This document shows, one piece after another, positions 35,777-46,756 of a stretch of DNA of 64,000 nucleotides; the stretch's first letter is position 1, and each line of letters begins with the position of its first letter. The DNA lies in contig NC_061868.1 of assembly GCF_907164915.1 (NCBI RefSeq), positions 30,625,939-30,689,938 of the forward strand, written 5' to 3'. Below the pieces are notes generated by a model. The model did no database searches and was not told where the DNA came from. It saw nothing but the letters and a program-made list of their open reading frames with translations. Made by a program: the position numbers and the translations under genes. The DNA comes from Impatiens glandulifera. Taxonomy: Eukaryota > Streptophyta > Magnoliopsida > Ericales > Balsaminaceae.

Positions 35777-38700
35777 TTGCTGGGGTTTTTGTCAGTTGTT
35801 AAGGCAGTAATAATGGGAAAATCTAGACCTGATATGGTGAGTCTGAATGGTACAAACTACAGGCAATGTAAACTGATGATTAGTGATCTGTTAGTTTCAG
35901 ATGATTTTAATGAAACAATTGAAAATGAGGGTGTTAGACCTGAGACTACAAAAGAGGCTAATTGGAAAAAGACAGATAGAAAGGACTGCAGCTTTATTCA
36001 TTCCTGGGTTGGTGTAAATGTTGTGCATCATGTTGAGAACGAGACTACGGCGTATGGTGTGTGGAGCAAACTTGAAGCTCTCTACGCTGGGAGGTCAGTA
36101 GGGAATAAAGCAGCATTGGTACGAAGACTAGTGAATCTAAAGTATATTGATAATAAATCAATTGTTGAACACTTGAATGAATTTCAAAATATTTTGAATT
36201 AGCTGAGTAGTATGAAGATAAACTTTGATGATGAGGTGCAAGCACTTTTAGTCCTTGGATCTTTGCCTACAAGTTAGGAGACACTTATTATCACTCTTAG
36301 CAACTCAACACCAAATGGTAAAGTCAACATGGTATTTGTCATCAGTTCCTTACTTGATGAGGAGAATCGAAAGGGGGATAAACCCTCTAAGTCTGATATG
36401 TTGATGGTTGATAGAGGAAGATCAAAAGATAATAGAAGTGATTCGAGTAGGGAAAGTCTAGAAGCAAGTCTAGAGCTCCAAAGAAGGATGGTTCTTGCCA
36501 TTACTGTGGCAAAATGGGTCACTGAAAAAACGAGTGCTGGAAATTTAAAAATGATAAAGCGAAGGGTACGGTGAAGCCCAGAGAAAAGAAATAACAAAGT
36601 GTAGATACATCTACTTATGCTTCAGATGGTGAACTGACATATGCTTCTAACTATCAAGACTCATGTCTTAGCACATCTTCAAATGAAACAGCATGGATTG
36701 TTGACACAGGTGCCTCATTCCATATAATTCCACACAAAGGTTACTTCCAGTCCTACAAAGTTGGTGATTATGGTGAGGTTCGCATGGATAACAGTGGTTT
36801 GTCCAAGATAGTTGGTCTTGGTGATGTTAGAATCGAGACAAACATGGGTTGTTTCCTAACATTGAGAGATGTAAGACATGTTCCTGATTTGAGAATGAAT
36901 TTGATTTCAGCAGGTAAGCTCGATGATGGAGGCTACCATAATGTTTTCAGTGGTGGAGCGTGGAAGCTAAGCAAGGGTTCATTGGTTGTTGCACGAGGTA
37001 AGAAATGGTGTTCCTTATTTAAGACAAATTTGAAAATTGTCTATGATGCAACATATTCTGTCGCGATGGAGTCATCCTCTGATTTGTGGCACAAGAGACT
37101 AGGTCACATCAGTGAAAAGGGGCTGAATGTTTTGATAAAGAGGAATGAGTTGCTGAATCTCAAGGATGCTCATCTTGAAAATTGTGAGCATTGCTTGAAG
37201 GATAAGTAGAACAGAGTCTCCTTCAATAAGTCAAAAGTTAAACTGAAAAAGAATGTCATTGAACTGGTCCATACAGATGTTTGTGGTCCTATGAAGATTA
37301 AATCCATAGGTAGTGCTTCATATTTTATAACCTTCATAGATGATGCATCTAGGAAGGTTTGGGCCTATTCTATAAATTCCAAGGATGAAGTTGCAATAAG
37401 GTTTGAGGTCTTTCACAAGCTGGTTGAAAGAGAGACATGAAGAAAATTAATGAGGGTGCGATCAGATAATGGGGGAGAGTACATAGACTCATTTGATGAT
37501 TATTGCAATGAGTAGGGTATTCGACATGAACAGACTGTGCCCAAGACTCCACAACAAAATGGTGTGGCAGAGAGGATGAACAGAACAATGTTGGAACGGA
37601 TGAGGAGTATGCTCTCCCATGCCAAGTTGGTTAAGCATTTATAGGCTGAATCCATGAGCACTGCAGTATATGTGATCAACCGTTCTCCCTCCAAGCCATT
37701 GAATAATAAGTGTGCAGAAAGCGTCTGGTCAGGTAAAGATTTTAATTATGACTATTTACATGTTTTTAGTTGCAGATCTTTTGTGCATGTTCCAAAAGAT
37801 GAGAGATCTAAGCTAGATGTAAAAACCAGGCAATGCATATTTTTGGGGTATGGTAATGAAAAGTGGGGATACATGTGTTATGACCTAGTTGACAAGAAGG
37901 TTTTGAGAAGCCGAGATATGGTATTCCTTGAAGATCAGACTATTGAGAATTTTGAAGATGGTGAAAAACTTGATGCATACATACGTGATCTTTCTGGTCT
38001 TGAGTTGTCTCATAATGTTGAGGAAACAAGGCCACATGTAGCTTCAGACTTAGATAGTGATGATGATGTTCCTCATGGTCAAGCTATAGGTCATGAAAAT
38101 GATACAGCAACTAATCTTGGTGATAATATTGAGGCTGATTTTGAAGTTCAACAAGAAGATGAAAATCAACCGAGTCAACAAACAAAGGTACTTAGGAGGT
38201 CTACTAGGGAGAAAAGATCAAGTTCTAAGTACCCTGCTACAGAGTATGTCCTTCTAAATGATTGTGGGGAGCCTATATGCTATAAGGAGGCTCTTGAGGA
38301 TGCTCATAAGAAAGAATGGCTAGCTGCCATGGATGAATAGATGAAGTCATTGCTGAAAATTGGCACATATGAACTTGTTGAAAGACCAAAGAACAAAAAA
38401 GTATTACAAAATAAATGGGTGTACAAGATCAAACAAGAAGGTGATGATAGCAAGCCAATATACAAGGCAAGGCTGGTTGTCAAAGGTTTTGTCCAGAGGC
38501 ATGGAATCGATTATGATGAGATTTTCTCACCGGTAGTGAAGATGACTTCTATCCGGGTGGTGTTAGGTCTAGCTGTTTGTATGGATCTTAAAGTTGAACA
38601 GCTTGATGTTAATACTTTATTTCTCTTTGGTGATTTGGATGAAGATTTTTATATGAAGCAACCTGAAGGTTACAATAAGAAAGGTGAGGAAAGCAAGGTG

Positions 38701-39834
38701 TGCAAACTTGTCAAAAGTTTGTACGGTTTGAAGCAAGAACCAAGGCAGTGGTATCTTAAGTTTGAGTCGTTCATGACCATCCATGGGTACATGAAGACGT
38801 CTACAGATCACTGTGTCTTTGTGCAAAAGTTTGCTTCTAATGATTTTATTATACTTCTCCTATATGTTAATGATATTCTGATTGTAGGAAAAGACAATGT
38901 CAAGATTGCCAAGTTGAAAAAAGATTTGGCTAAGTCTTTTGAGATGAAAGACTTAGGTCAAGAAAGACAAATTCTTGGAATGCAGGTCATTTGTGATCGG
39001 GTGAAGAAAAAACTATGTCTGTCTCAAGAGAGATATATTGAGAAGATTCTAAAACGATTCTGTATGGACAAGGCAAAGTCAGTTGCTTGTCCATTGGCTA
39101 CACACTTGAAAATAAAAAAGACAATGTCTCCCAAGGATGAAGAGGAATGACAAGAAATGTGCAGTGTTCCATATGCTTTAGCAATAGGCAATCTGATGTA
39201 TGCAATGGTCTGTACAAGACCGGATATAGCTCATGCGGTTATAGTACTTAGTCGTTTCCTTTCAAATCTCGGTAAGACACACTAGGAAGAGGTTAAGTGG
39301 CTAATAAGATATCTTCGAGAGACCTCCAATTACGCTTTGTATTATGGTACTGGAAAGCCATATGTTGAAGAGTTTTCTGATTCAGATATGAGTGGTGATA
39401 TTGACACAATGAGATCAACTTCAGGGTATTTGTTTCCTTTTGGAGGAGGTTGTATCATGGCAGTCTCGTCTACAGAAATGTATTGCTTTGTCTACTACAG
39501 AAGCTGAATATATTGCCATTACTGAATGTTGTAAGGAAATGAGATGGATGAAATAATTGTTGAAAGAAATAGGCATTACACAAGACATGTTTGTGGTGTT
39601 TAGTGACTCACAAAGTGCTATACATGTGAGCAAGAATCCAAGTTTCCATTCACGTTCAAAACACATCCAAAGAAGGTACCATTGGATCCGTGAAGTGCTC
39701 GAGAAGAAGGAGTTATACTTGGAGAATGTGCATACAGATGAGAACGGGTCAGATATGATGACAAAGGGCTTGCCAAGAGGCAAGCATGAAATATGTTGTG
39801 CCAAAGCCGGAATGGTTCTGGCAGAAGCATCATG
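35777..39834 (+). pseudogene. Copia gag-pol polyprotein with stops
   Basis: Gag starts near 35777 and is open to a stop at 36200. A CCHC zinc knuckle (CHYCGKMGHWKNEC) lies near 36496-36542, and the protease motif WIVDTGASFH near 36697. The integrase zinc region (HKRLGH...CEHC) is at about 37090-37190, and its core runs through stops at 37207, 37438, 37513 and 37642. The reverse transcriptase is open at 38341-39150 with NKWVYKIK, KARLVVKGF and LYGLKQEPRQWY. Its catalytic box reads YVNDIL instead of YVDDxL, so an essential Asp is lost (38869-38871). RNase H (TEAEYIAITECCKEMRW, then SDSQSAIHVSKNP) runs to 39834. It is not functional as read. Confidence 0.9.
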
Positions 39835-39884
39835 ATGATGAATGTTTATAGCAATATTCTCACATGGCTCGAAAGGGGGAGAAT

Positions 39885-40380
39885 TATTGAGGTGTTCCTT
39901 GCCATTGCGAGTGGGTTTTAAATTTCGGGTAACGGGTTAGGGTTTTTTTGTTATGAAAACAGGTTAGAGTATAAATACTTTTTTTGGGTATTTTTTTCAT
40001 AACACAGTAAGGTTGAGAAAGAGTTAACAGATCTAGGGTTTTTCTACTTCTTCTTGTTCTTTGGTTGATCTAGAGTGAGAGGTTGAGGGAGCTTTTGATT
40101 GTGGAGGATTCCAATCATTCCTAGTGTAATCACTTATTTCATTTTGAGAGCAGAGCATATAAGTTTCTACTATTGACATTTGTTTGATTTAGTGAAACTT
40201 ATCCCTCTCGTGGACGTAGGTCAATTTTGACTGAACCACGTATATTGTGTTGTCGTTTATTGCTTTGTGCTATATCAGTTCTTGGTAAATCTGTTGTTCG
40301 TCATAGACGATTTGGAAATTGATTTGTTATAAGTTTGATTTTTAAGAAGATTCGTAGTTTTGCTGTTGCAAAACCCAACA
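39885..40380 (+). repeat. 3' LTR of the copia element
   Basis: This 496 bp LTR starts TATTGAGG and ends AACCCAACA. It is followed by the target duplication GTTCT. Confidence 0.93.
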
Positions 40381-40385
40381 GTTCT

Positions 40386-40567
40386 GAGTGTCGAAAGATC
40401 GACGGTAGAACATATTGGCAATCCAAGCGTAGTTGGTGGAATACTGACGCATAGCCCGTCGTTCCTTGACTCGGAAGTGGGAAGGGTATTCCCCATTCTC
40501 AATGTACATCTGAAGAGTGTCGTAAACATTATAAAGTTGATGATTCCTACCAAGGATTTAATATATT
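40386..40567 (-). pseudogene. Tat-like pol fragment upstream of integrase
   Basis: On the minus strand this reads YIENGEYPSHFRVKERRAMR, then YAWIANMFYRRSFDTQN, which is the linker before the integrase zinc region. It joins the fragment ending at 35173 once the copia element is ignored. To the right of 40567 the homology ends, so the 5' half of this Tat-like element (gag, protease, RT and 5' LTR) is missing. Confidence 0.75.
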
Positions 40568-42343
40568 TCAAAAGACGATAGTTAGATATTTAATATTTTT
40601 GAATTTATGTTCGATGTAAATATCGTGTGTAGTATAATTTATTAAATAATAAAATTAATAATAATTTATAAAGAGTAATATAAATATATATATAAACTAA
40701 ATTATTTTTATAAAAATATTTATATCTTATATAACTACACCTTCATTTGCACTTTTCATACCAAATGTAAACAAATTTAAAAATTATTTCTCAATTTTTA
40801 TACCATCTTTAATTTCATATGGCGTTTCAAAACAGATCAATTTATAATTTTTTCCTTGTAATAATCTTTTGAAAATTTGATTTTATACATTTGATAAGTT
40901 ATATTTAATACCGTGGACTGCACGGATATCCACCTATTAAATGTGTTTTTGATAAGATTTCAAAACTATGATACGAATGACTTTAATGATGTACAAACTC
41001 TTAAATTTAATTTTAATTTGTTTGAATTGTGTTATACAGAACTCAAAATCTCAAAATTTTAGACTTTTTTAAAATGGACAAAAACATGCATTAAGGTGAC
41101 AATTTTATTTTTTTTAATTAATTTATTATATTTTTAAATAAAATAATATTTAAAGACATTTTAAGTAAAAAAAATTTAAAATTGATTATTTTTTTTGTAT
41201 TATTTTTAAAATTTACGTATTCTAATTTATTATGTTGGTTGGAGAGACTAAAAAATATGTAATTGAAAGAAATATTATAAATTTTGAATAGAGATAGATT
41301 TTGTATTTATTTTTCAAATAACTTTATAACGACGTAACATTATGCATGGTTTACCAATTTGTAAGTATTTGTATTTTAAATTGAGTATTGTTTTGGTATA
41401 TACATATTCCAAACCGTCCAAAACGGTTTGAATGCATTAAAAGTATGTGATGTGTAAAAATATATTGAAAAAAAAAAAAAACTTTTTTTTTTGGTACGAA
41501 TATATTAAATTAATTAAAGACAAGAGTTTGTACCTAATAACTAAAATTATGATATTTGAACTCAATTACACAATTCAAAATTTTGGACTTTGAGTCACAT
41601 TGGATAAAAACCACTGAAATTAGAGCCTTCACTAGTAATTGGGCTTTTATTTGATAAATAACTTTTCTAAATATAAAAATGAAATAAATAGAGTAAAATA
41701 TTGAAGATAAATTAGATAATTTACTTTTAAATATTCTTTGATTTTTTAAAAAATATTTTAAAAAACCTTTAATACATTAATTATATTTAAACTAAAACTA
41801 TTAAAATAATATTTAATTTTTATAAATTATAAATTTATTGTTGATTTTATTTAAAAAATAATATTTTGTCATCATTCATATTAAATTTATTTTTAAAAAT
41901 TGTTAAATTAAAAGTTAAAAGTAATTTTATTTAATTTGATATAAAAAATATTATTGAATTAAATAAAATTTGTTAGGTGAAAAGTATATAAAAAGTAATT
42001 TTTTAATAAAATTCTTATATATATTAATAAAATTGATTAACTCTTTTTACCCAATATAATTGATTTTAATAAATACATAGTAAATAAGAGATCACTTTGA
42101 ATTTTTATTATTATTATTTATAATTTGGTTATTTAAAAATTAAAATATATAATCACTTTTAAGACTTGTCAAAATAAAAAGTTAAATAAATTTTTTTATT
42201 TAATATAATTTTTTAAGTGAAAAGTGAATTAAATTATTTTTTTCTAATAATATTTTTTTAAACTTATAATAATAAAATTATAACAAATAAGTTAAATTTT
42301 CTTAGTTTTCAAACCTCCCTCTCTCTTTAGAACTCTAACAAGC
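40568..42343. other. AT-rich upstream region of oxidoreductase copy B
   Basis: No ORF or element is recognised. It is very AT-rich with poly(A)/poly(T) tracts (for example 41468-41491). The last 30 bases before the ATG include a CT-rich patch (CCTCCCTCTCTCTTT) typical of plant core promoters or 5' leaders. Confidence 0.5.
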
Positions 42344-45300
42344 ATGGAGGCCCTTGTATGCAGGAAGATAGGTGACCCGACAGAGGCTCCAAACTCATCG
42401 GAGAACTCTGCTTTCGCTCTAGAAATCTCTCATCCAATCCCAGGACTGGATTGGTCGACTGCCGTAAGAGTGAGAGTCAAAGCTACGAGCTTGAACTACG
42501 CCACTCACCTTCAGATTCTTGGTAAGTACCAAGACAAACCTCCTTTGCCCTTTATCCCAGGTTCCGATTATTCCGGAATCGTCGATTCAATCGGTCCTAA
42601 GGTATCCAAGTTCAAAGTCGGCGATCCTGTCTGTTCTTTTGCTCCCCAAGGAAGTTTCGCACAATTCATCGTCGTCGATGAGACTCACTTGTAAGTTCTT
42701 TTTTCTGGGTATTTTGTTTTTCAGACATTGCACATTTGAGATGATTTTCATACATTAATTGCATCGGAATGGGTCGGTTGGTTTGGGTGAATCTTTGTTG
42801 AGGAAAGTTCTAGAATTGTGAACCTTCTATGATTAGAAAGTGATTGATTTTGGTTCTAGACAATTCATTGACTTTGCTTATGACCTCTAGATGAAATGGG
42901 CTTAGTAGTAGTAGTAATTGACAACCATCTATTCTATTGTTTGCATATTTTGATTCAAAAATTTAGAAAAAAAGAAATTTTATATATGATATATTATATT
43001 TAGTTTATAGGGTAGGTTTATTATATATAAATTACATTTGACTTATAAGAAAATTAATATAATATTAATAATATTATCAGATTATTTTATCGATATATCT
43101 TTTTGTATTATAACATTTTTGCTCGAACTTAAGATATGAACAACTTGAGGTTAAAATCGAGACTGTGAAATGTTGATGTTAGTTTTTCAAACTTCATAAA
43201 TACGTGAGCTCCATCTAATTTCATTATAACAATGTGTTGACTGATGAACCAACAAAAAAAATGTAGAATCTCATGGGTTTTGAATGTTGGGTTGAAACGA
43301 TAACTGAAATCACTCCGATGTTACTCAATAATGTTGAGATCTATCGAACGACGGGATGACAATGTGTTGCCTAAAAAGAAATCAGCGAAGAAAGTAGAAT
43401 CAAATGGGCATAGAATGTTAGGGTGAAATAATACTTGAAAAAAAATACATCATAACGAAATGATGACAGTGTTAACTAAATAACCAGTAAAAAACACATA
43501 GTATTGTATTAAGACCAATAAATATATGGACATTGACTACTCGGATAAAACAACTGAATTTATATGTAAAAAAAACAATAATTCTGATAACATGTTAGAA
43601 TATAAAGAAAAGTTTGTATTGAATGTTATTTTGGTATAATAATATAATAATGATATTATCAAAACGATAGTTTTAATATCATGTTAGAATAAACAGAAGT
43701 TATATTGAATGATATATTATATTTAGTTACATAGTTTATATCTTTATATTAACATTATATTAAACTTAAAAGAAACTAATATAATATAATAATAGTGTGA
43801 TAATATCTTGTACGTGATATTATAACACAAATTATAAATTCAAATAATCTCATTGCATGTTACTTATATATATTATCATATCAAAGCACAATTGGATGTA
43901 GTTTCAAATGTCAATCCTGAATTTAAATTGTGTCATCAATAATCTAAGTCTGTTCCTCCTTTTGATAAAAATCATTACAAACTCATTAACAAAATGAAGG
44001 CTTCCCGTACCTGATGGATGTGATTTGGTTGCTGCTGGTGCACTTCCTGCTGTCTATGGAACATCACATGTGGCCCTTACTCATAGGGCTAATTTAAGGC
44101 CGGGCCAGGTACAACTTGTTCTCTATAGCCATTTTGGTTCTTTTTCCAATATGTTTCTCAGGTCTGTGATTTTGGTAATGAAATTGTAGGTTTTGCTAGT
44201 TCTTGGTGCAGCAGGAGGTGTTGGTGTTTCAGCTGTACAAATTGGAAAAGCTTGTGGTGCAGTTGTCATTGCTGTTGCTAGGTAATATAAAAAACAACTA
44301 TTATTAAACAATTTGTTATATGAGTTTGGTGTTTAATGGGGCGGTTTATTTCAGGGGATATGAAAAGATACAATTTTTGAAGTCTCTAGGTGTTGATTTT
44401 GTTGTTGACTCAAGCAAAAGTGATATTATTGTAAGCATCAAGGGATTCCTTAATGAAAGAAATCTCAAAGGAGTTGATGTTTTGTATGACCCAGTTGGTG
44501 GTAAGCTCGCAAAAGATTCAATGAAAGTATTGAAGTGGGGAGCCCAAATTTTGGTCATAGGTTTTGCAAGTGGAGAAGTTCCTGTTATTCCTGCAAATAT
44601 TGCTCTTGTAAAGGTACCATGCTTATAAATCTATGCATAACAAACAAACTCTTATTGCATACCATGATATTTATGTAACTAGGCTCTTGTTTATGTGCCA
44701 ATTTGCAGAATTGGACTATACATGGACTTCACTGGGGACATAGTCATAGAATTCATCAACCAGCTGTGTTGGAGGATTCTCTGAAGGAGCTATTGTCTTG
44801 GTTTGCAACAGGCAAAATATCCATTAATATCTACAAGGCTTATAGCCTCAAGGAGGTCAGTTCTATTAAGTTTTATAGTCAATTGAAGTTTGCTGGACTC
44901 CAATTTTTGTCTGTTGATGTTATTCATCACTTTTCTCTTAACCCAAAGTAATTTGACAAAGAGTTTAATTGATAACTGCTATGCTTATGACAAGATCCAT
45001 CGTCTCAAAATGTTTTTATGTTTGAAAAATTAAACCTCCACGATTTTCTTTTCTTCAACTTTGACCTCCTATCATCATGATCGTAAAACACATTTTTCTT
45101 TGCTTCATATTCCATAGATTCCATCTTTTTCAATGTCATAAATCCATTTTTATCAGTCATACAAACTTTAATAGTCTACATATCCTTCAAATCTTCTTTT
45201 TCAACAATAAAAAGTAATTGGGTCTTACATATAATTATCTTGTCACCTGTTTTTCATAATCTTTATGCTAATCACATAGGATGTTTGCATAATATGAACA

Positions 45301-45870
45301 AAGTTGTATGATAGCAAAATAGCAGGTTTAAAGGCTATGGTCATGGTTTAGGAGGAGCGATATATCTACATATGCATGTGTGAGTCTTAAGTCCTGACAA
45401 AGAGTCTTACCTAAGAGATAAAGGGTCCTAGGTTCCTACATAAAACACACTAGTTTAAATAGTTGTCATGGCGTGAACACTTTTAATCAATCCACTCTTC
45501 TAGTTTAGCGGCAACGAATTCGACCCCGTCAGACGGCAAGTTCTGGGTCTGGTTAATTGTGTTTGTGGGCTATGTGCTTAACCTCTTTGTGGCCACATTT
45601 TTTTGTCACGTTTAAGTGTATCACTTCAAGTAACTTGGTTGATTGTAGCTTTATTTTGCTATTTGGTTTTGTGCTATTTTACTTTGATTTCTAAATAATA
45701 ATTCAGTTTTCACAAACTGCTTGATGGAAAATGGGAAAAGTGCTGCAATCTAACTAAAAAGTTCTTTCTATTGGCAGGCCAACCTTGCATTTTCTGCTAT
45801 AAGGGACAGGAAAGTGATAGGAAAGGTGGTGATCATTTGTGACAACAAAGGTGCAAATTCCAAGCTTTAA
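42344..45870 (+). CDS. NADPH quinone oxidoreductase-like protein, copy B (complete)
   Basis: This is a medium-chain reductase without structural zinc, like Arabidopsis At3g56460, likely using NADPH to reduce quinones. Exons are 42344-42690, 44000-44108, 44190-44281, 44355-44613, 44709-44855 and 45778-45870, all GT/AG. They total 1047 bp, or 348 residues. The start MEALVCRKIGDPTE matches the family. Residues ~30-115 form the GroES-like part (KPPLPFIPGSDYSGIV), and the Rossmann motif AAGGVG is at residues 159-164. LYDPVGGK and GWG/VIGFASGEVPVIP-like segments follow. The C-terminus is Ser-Lys-Leu, a peroxisomal import signal, so location in peroxisomes is inferred. Intron 1 is long (1309 bp) and seems to hold a small LTR-type element. 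The 73 bp intron at 44282-44354 is absent from copy A. Exon 5 has one codon more than its copy A counterpart. No disabling change was seen. Confidence 0.93.
42962..43839 (-). mobile_element. Possible small non-autonomous LTR element in intron 1 of copy B
   Basis: Two diverged direct repeats (about 42962-43118 and 43683-43839) share GATATATTATATTTAGTT and end in TATAACA. On the minus strand, CTAACA followed by TGTTATCAGAAT near 43597-43580 resembles an LTR end with a degraded tRNA-Met primer-binding site. The flanks are CAAAA and CAAAT. There is no coding capacity, and the edges are approximate. Confidence 0.4.
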
Positions 45871-46756
45871 TGTGTTGGAGAAGTTGGCTCCACCTTCAAT
45901 AAAGAGATGTGTAGACTCAAGCTATTTTAAATGAGACTTTTTAATTTTGGAAAAGAATAAAAATTGAAGTGTAAGTTTTAAATTACTTAATCAACAGTTC
46001 AAAACTCGTTACCATTAAAATTTGAATGAAAATATATTTAAACAAACATCTTAACAAAAAAATAAAATTGACGCAACCATCCGCGTCTCCAGCGCTCCTC
46101 AATCCTACACTCTGTAGTTTGCCAAGCCAGTCAACTGCATCCCAGGATCGATTTGATACTCCACATTAAGCCATGCAAATAAATTATATCACTTTCATTA
46201 TACAAATATGTAATTTTAAGACTTTGATGAAAACTTGATTTACTAACCTTTAATCCATTTTTTAAAATATTTTTACAAACATCAAACAATTTATAAAATA
46301 TTATCAAAATTATTATATTAACACATATACTTGATTTATAAATTTTAAGCACTCAGAGCTTGTATGAGTTTTTTCGTATCTAATCTAGCTACATACTGAT
46401 TTAATGCGCTCAGATCTCTGACATTTTTTAAGCCCACCATATGAAAATTATTATATTAATACATATACTTGATTTAATGCGCTCAGATCTCTGAATTTAT
46501 ATTTAATCCATTTTTTAAAATATTTTTACAAACATTAAAAAGTTTATAAAAGATTATCAAAATTATTATATTAACACATATACTTGATTTATAAATTTTA
46601 AGCACTCAGAGCTTATGAGTTTTTTCGTATCTAATCTAGCTACATACTGATTTAATGCGTTCAGATCTCTGACATTTTTTAAGCCCACCATATGAAAGAC
46701 CCGACGTATAAACAAGGAAAAAGTAGGCGAATGATTTTTGTGATTCAATGTGCTTG
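45871..46756. other. Downstream flank of copy B
   Basis: This holds the presumed 3' UTR, then AT-rich DNA dominated by a ~253 bp-period tandem duplication (46251-46697). No coding sequence is visible. Confidence 0.5.
46251..46697. repeat. Tandem duplication, ~253 bp period
   Basis: Units 46251-46447 and 46504-46697 share long blocks such as TAATCCATTTTTTAAAATAT, AAGCACTCAGAGCTT and GACATTTTTTAAGCCCACC. A partial third piece lies between them. Confidence 0.9.

Larger units (their letters stand above)
35179..40380 (+). mobile_element. Nearly full-length Ty1/copia element inside Tat-like pol
   Basis: LTRs are 35179-35675 and 39885-40380 (497 and 496 bp), starting TGTTGAGG (TATTGAGG in the right copy) and ending CCCAACA. 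The flanks carry GTTTT (35174-35178) and GTTCT (40381-40385), a 5 bp target duplication with one change. The primer-binding site TGGTATCAAAGCAG begins at 35677, and the polypurine tract AAAGGGGGAGA ends just before the right LTR. The insertion splits the pol frame of the minus-strand Tat-like element between the RNase H-side linker and integrase. It contains all copia domains but with several stops. Confidence 0.93.

Noticed and set aside
45320..45650. SINE-like (tRNA-derived) insertion in the last intron of copy B
   Set aside because: A stretch GCGGCAACGAATTCGACCCC faintly recalls a tRNA B box and the intron is longer than in copy A, but there is no clear A box, poly(A) tail or target duplication.
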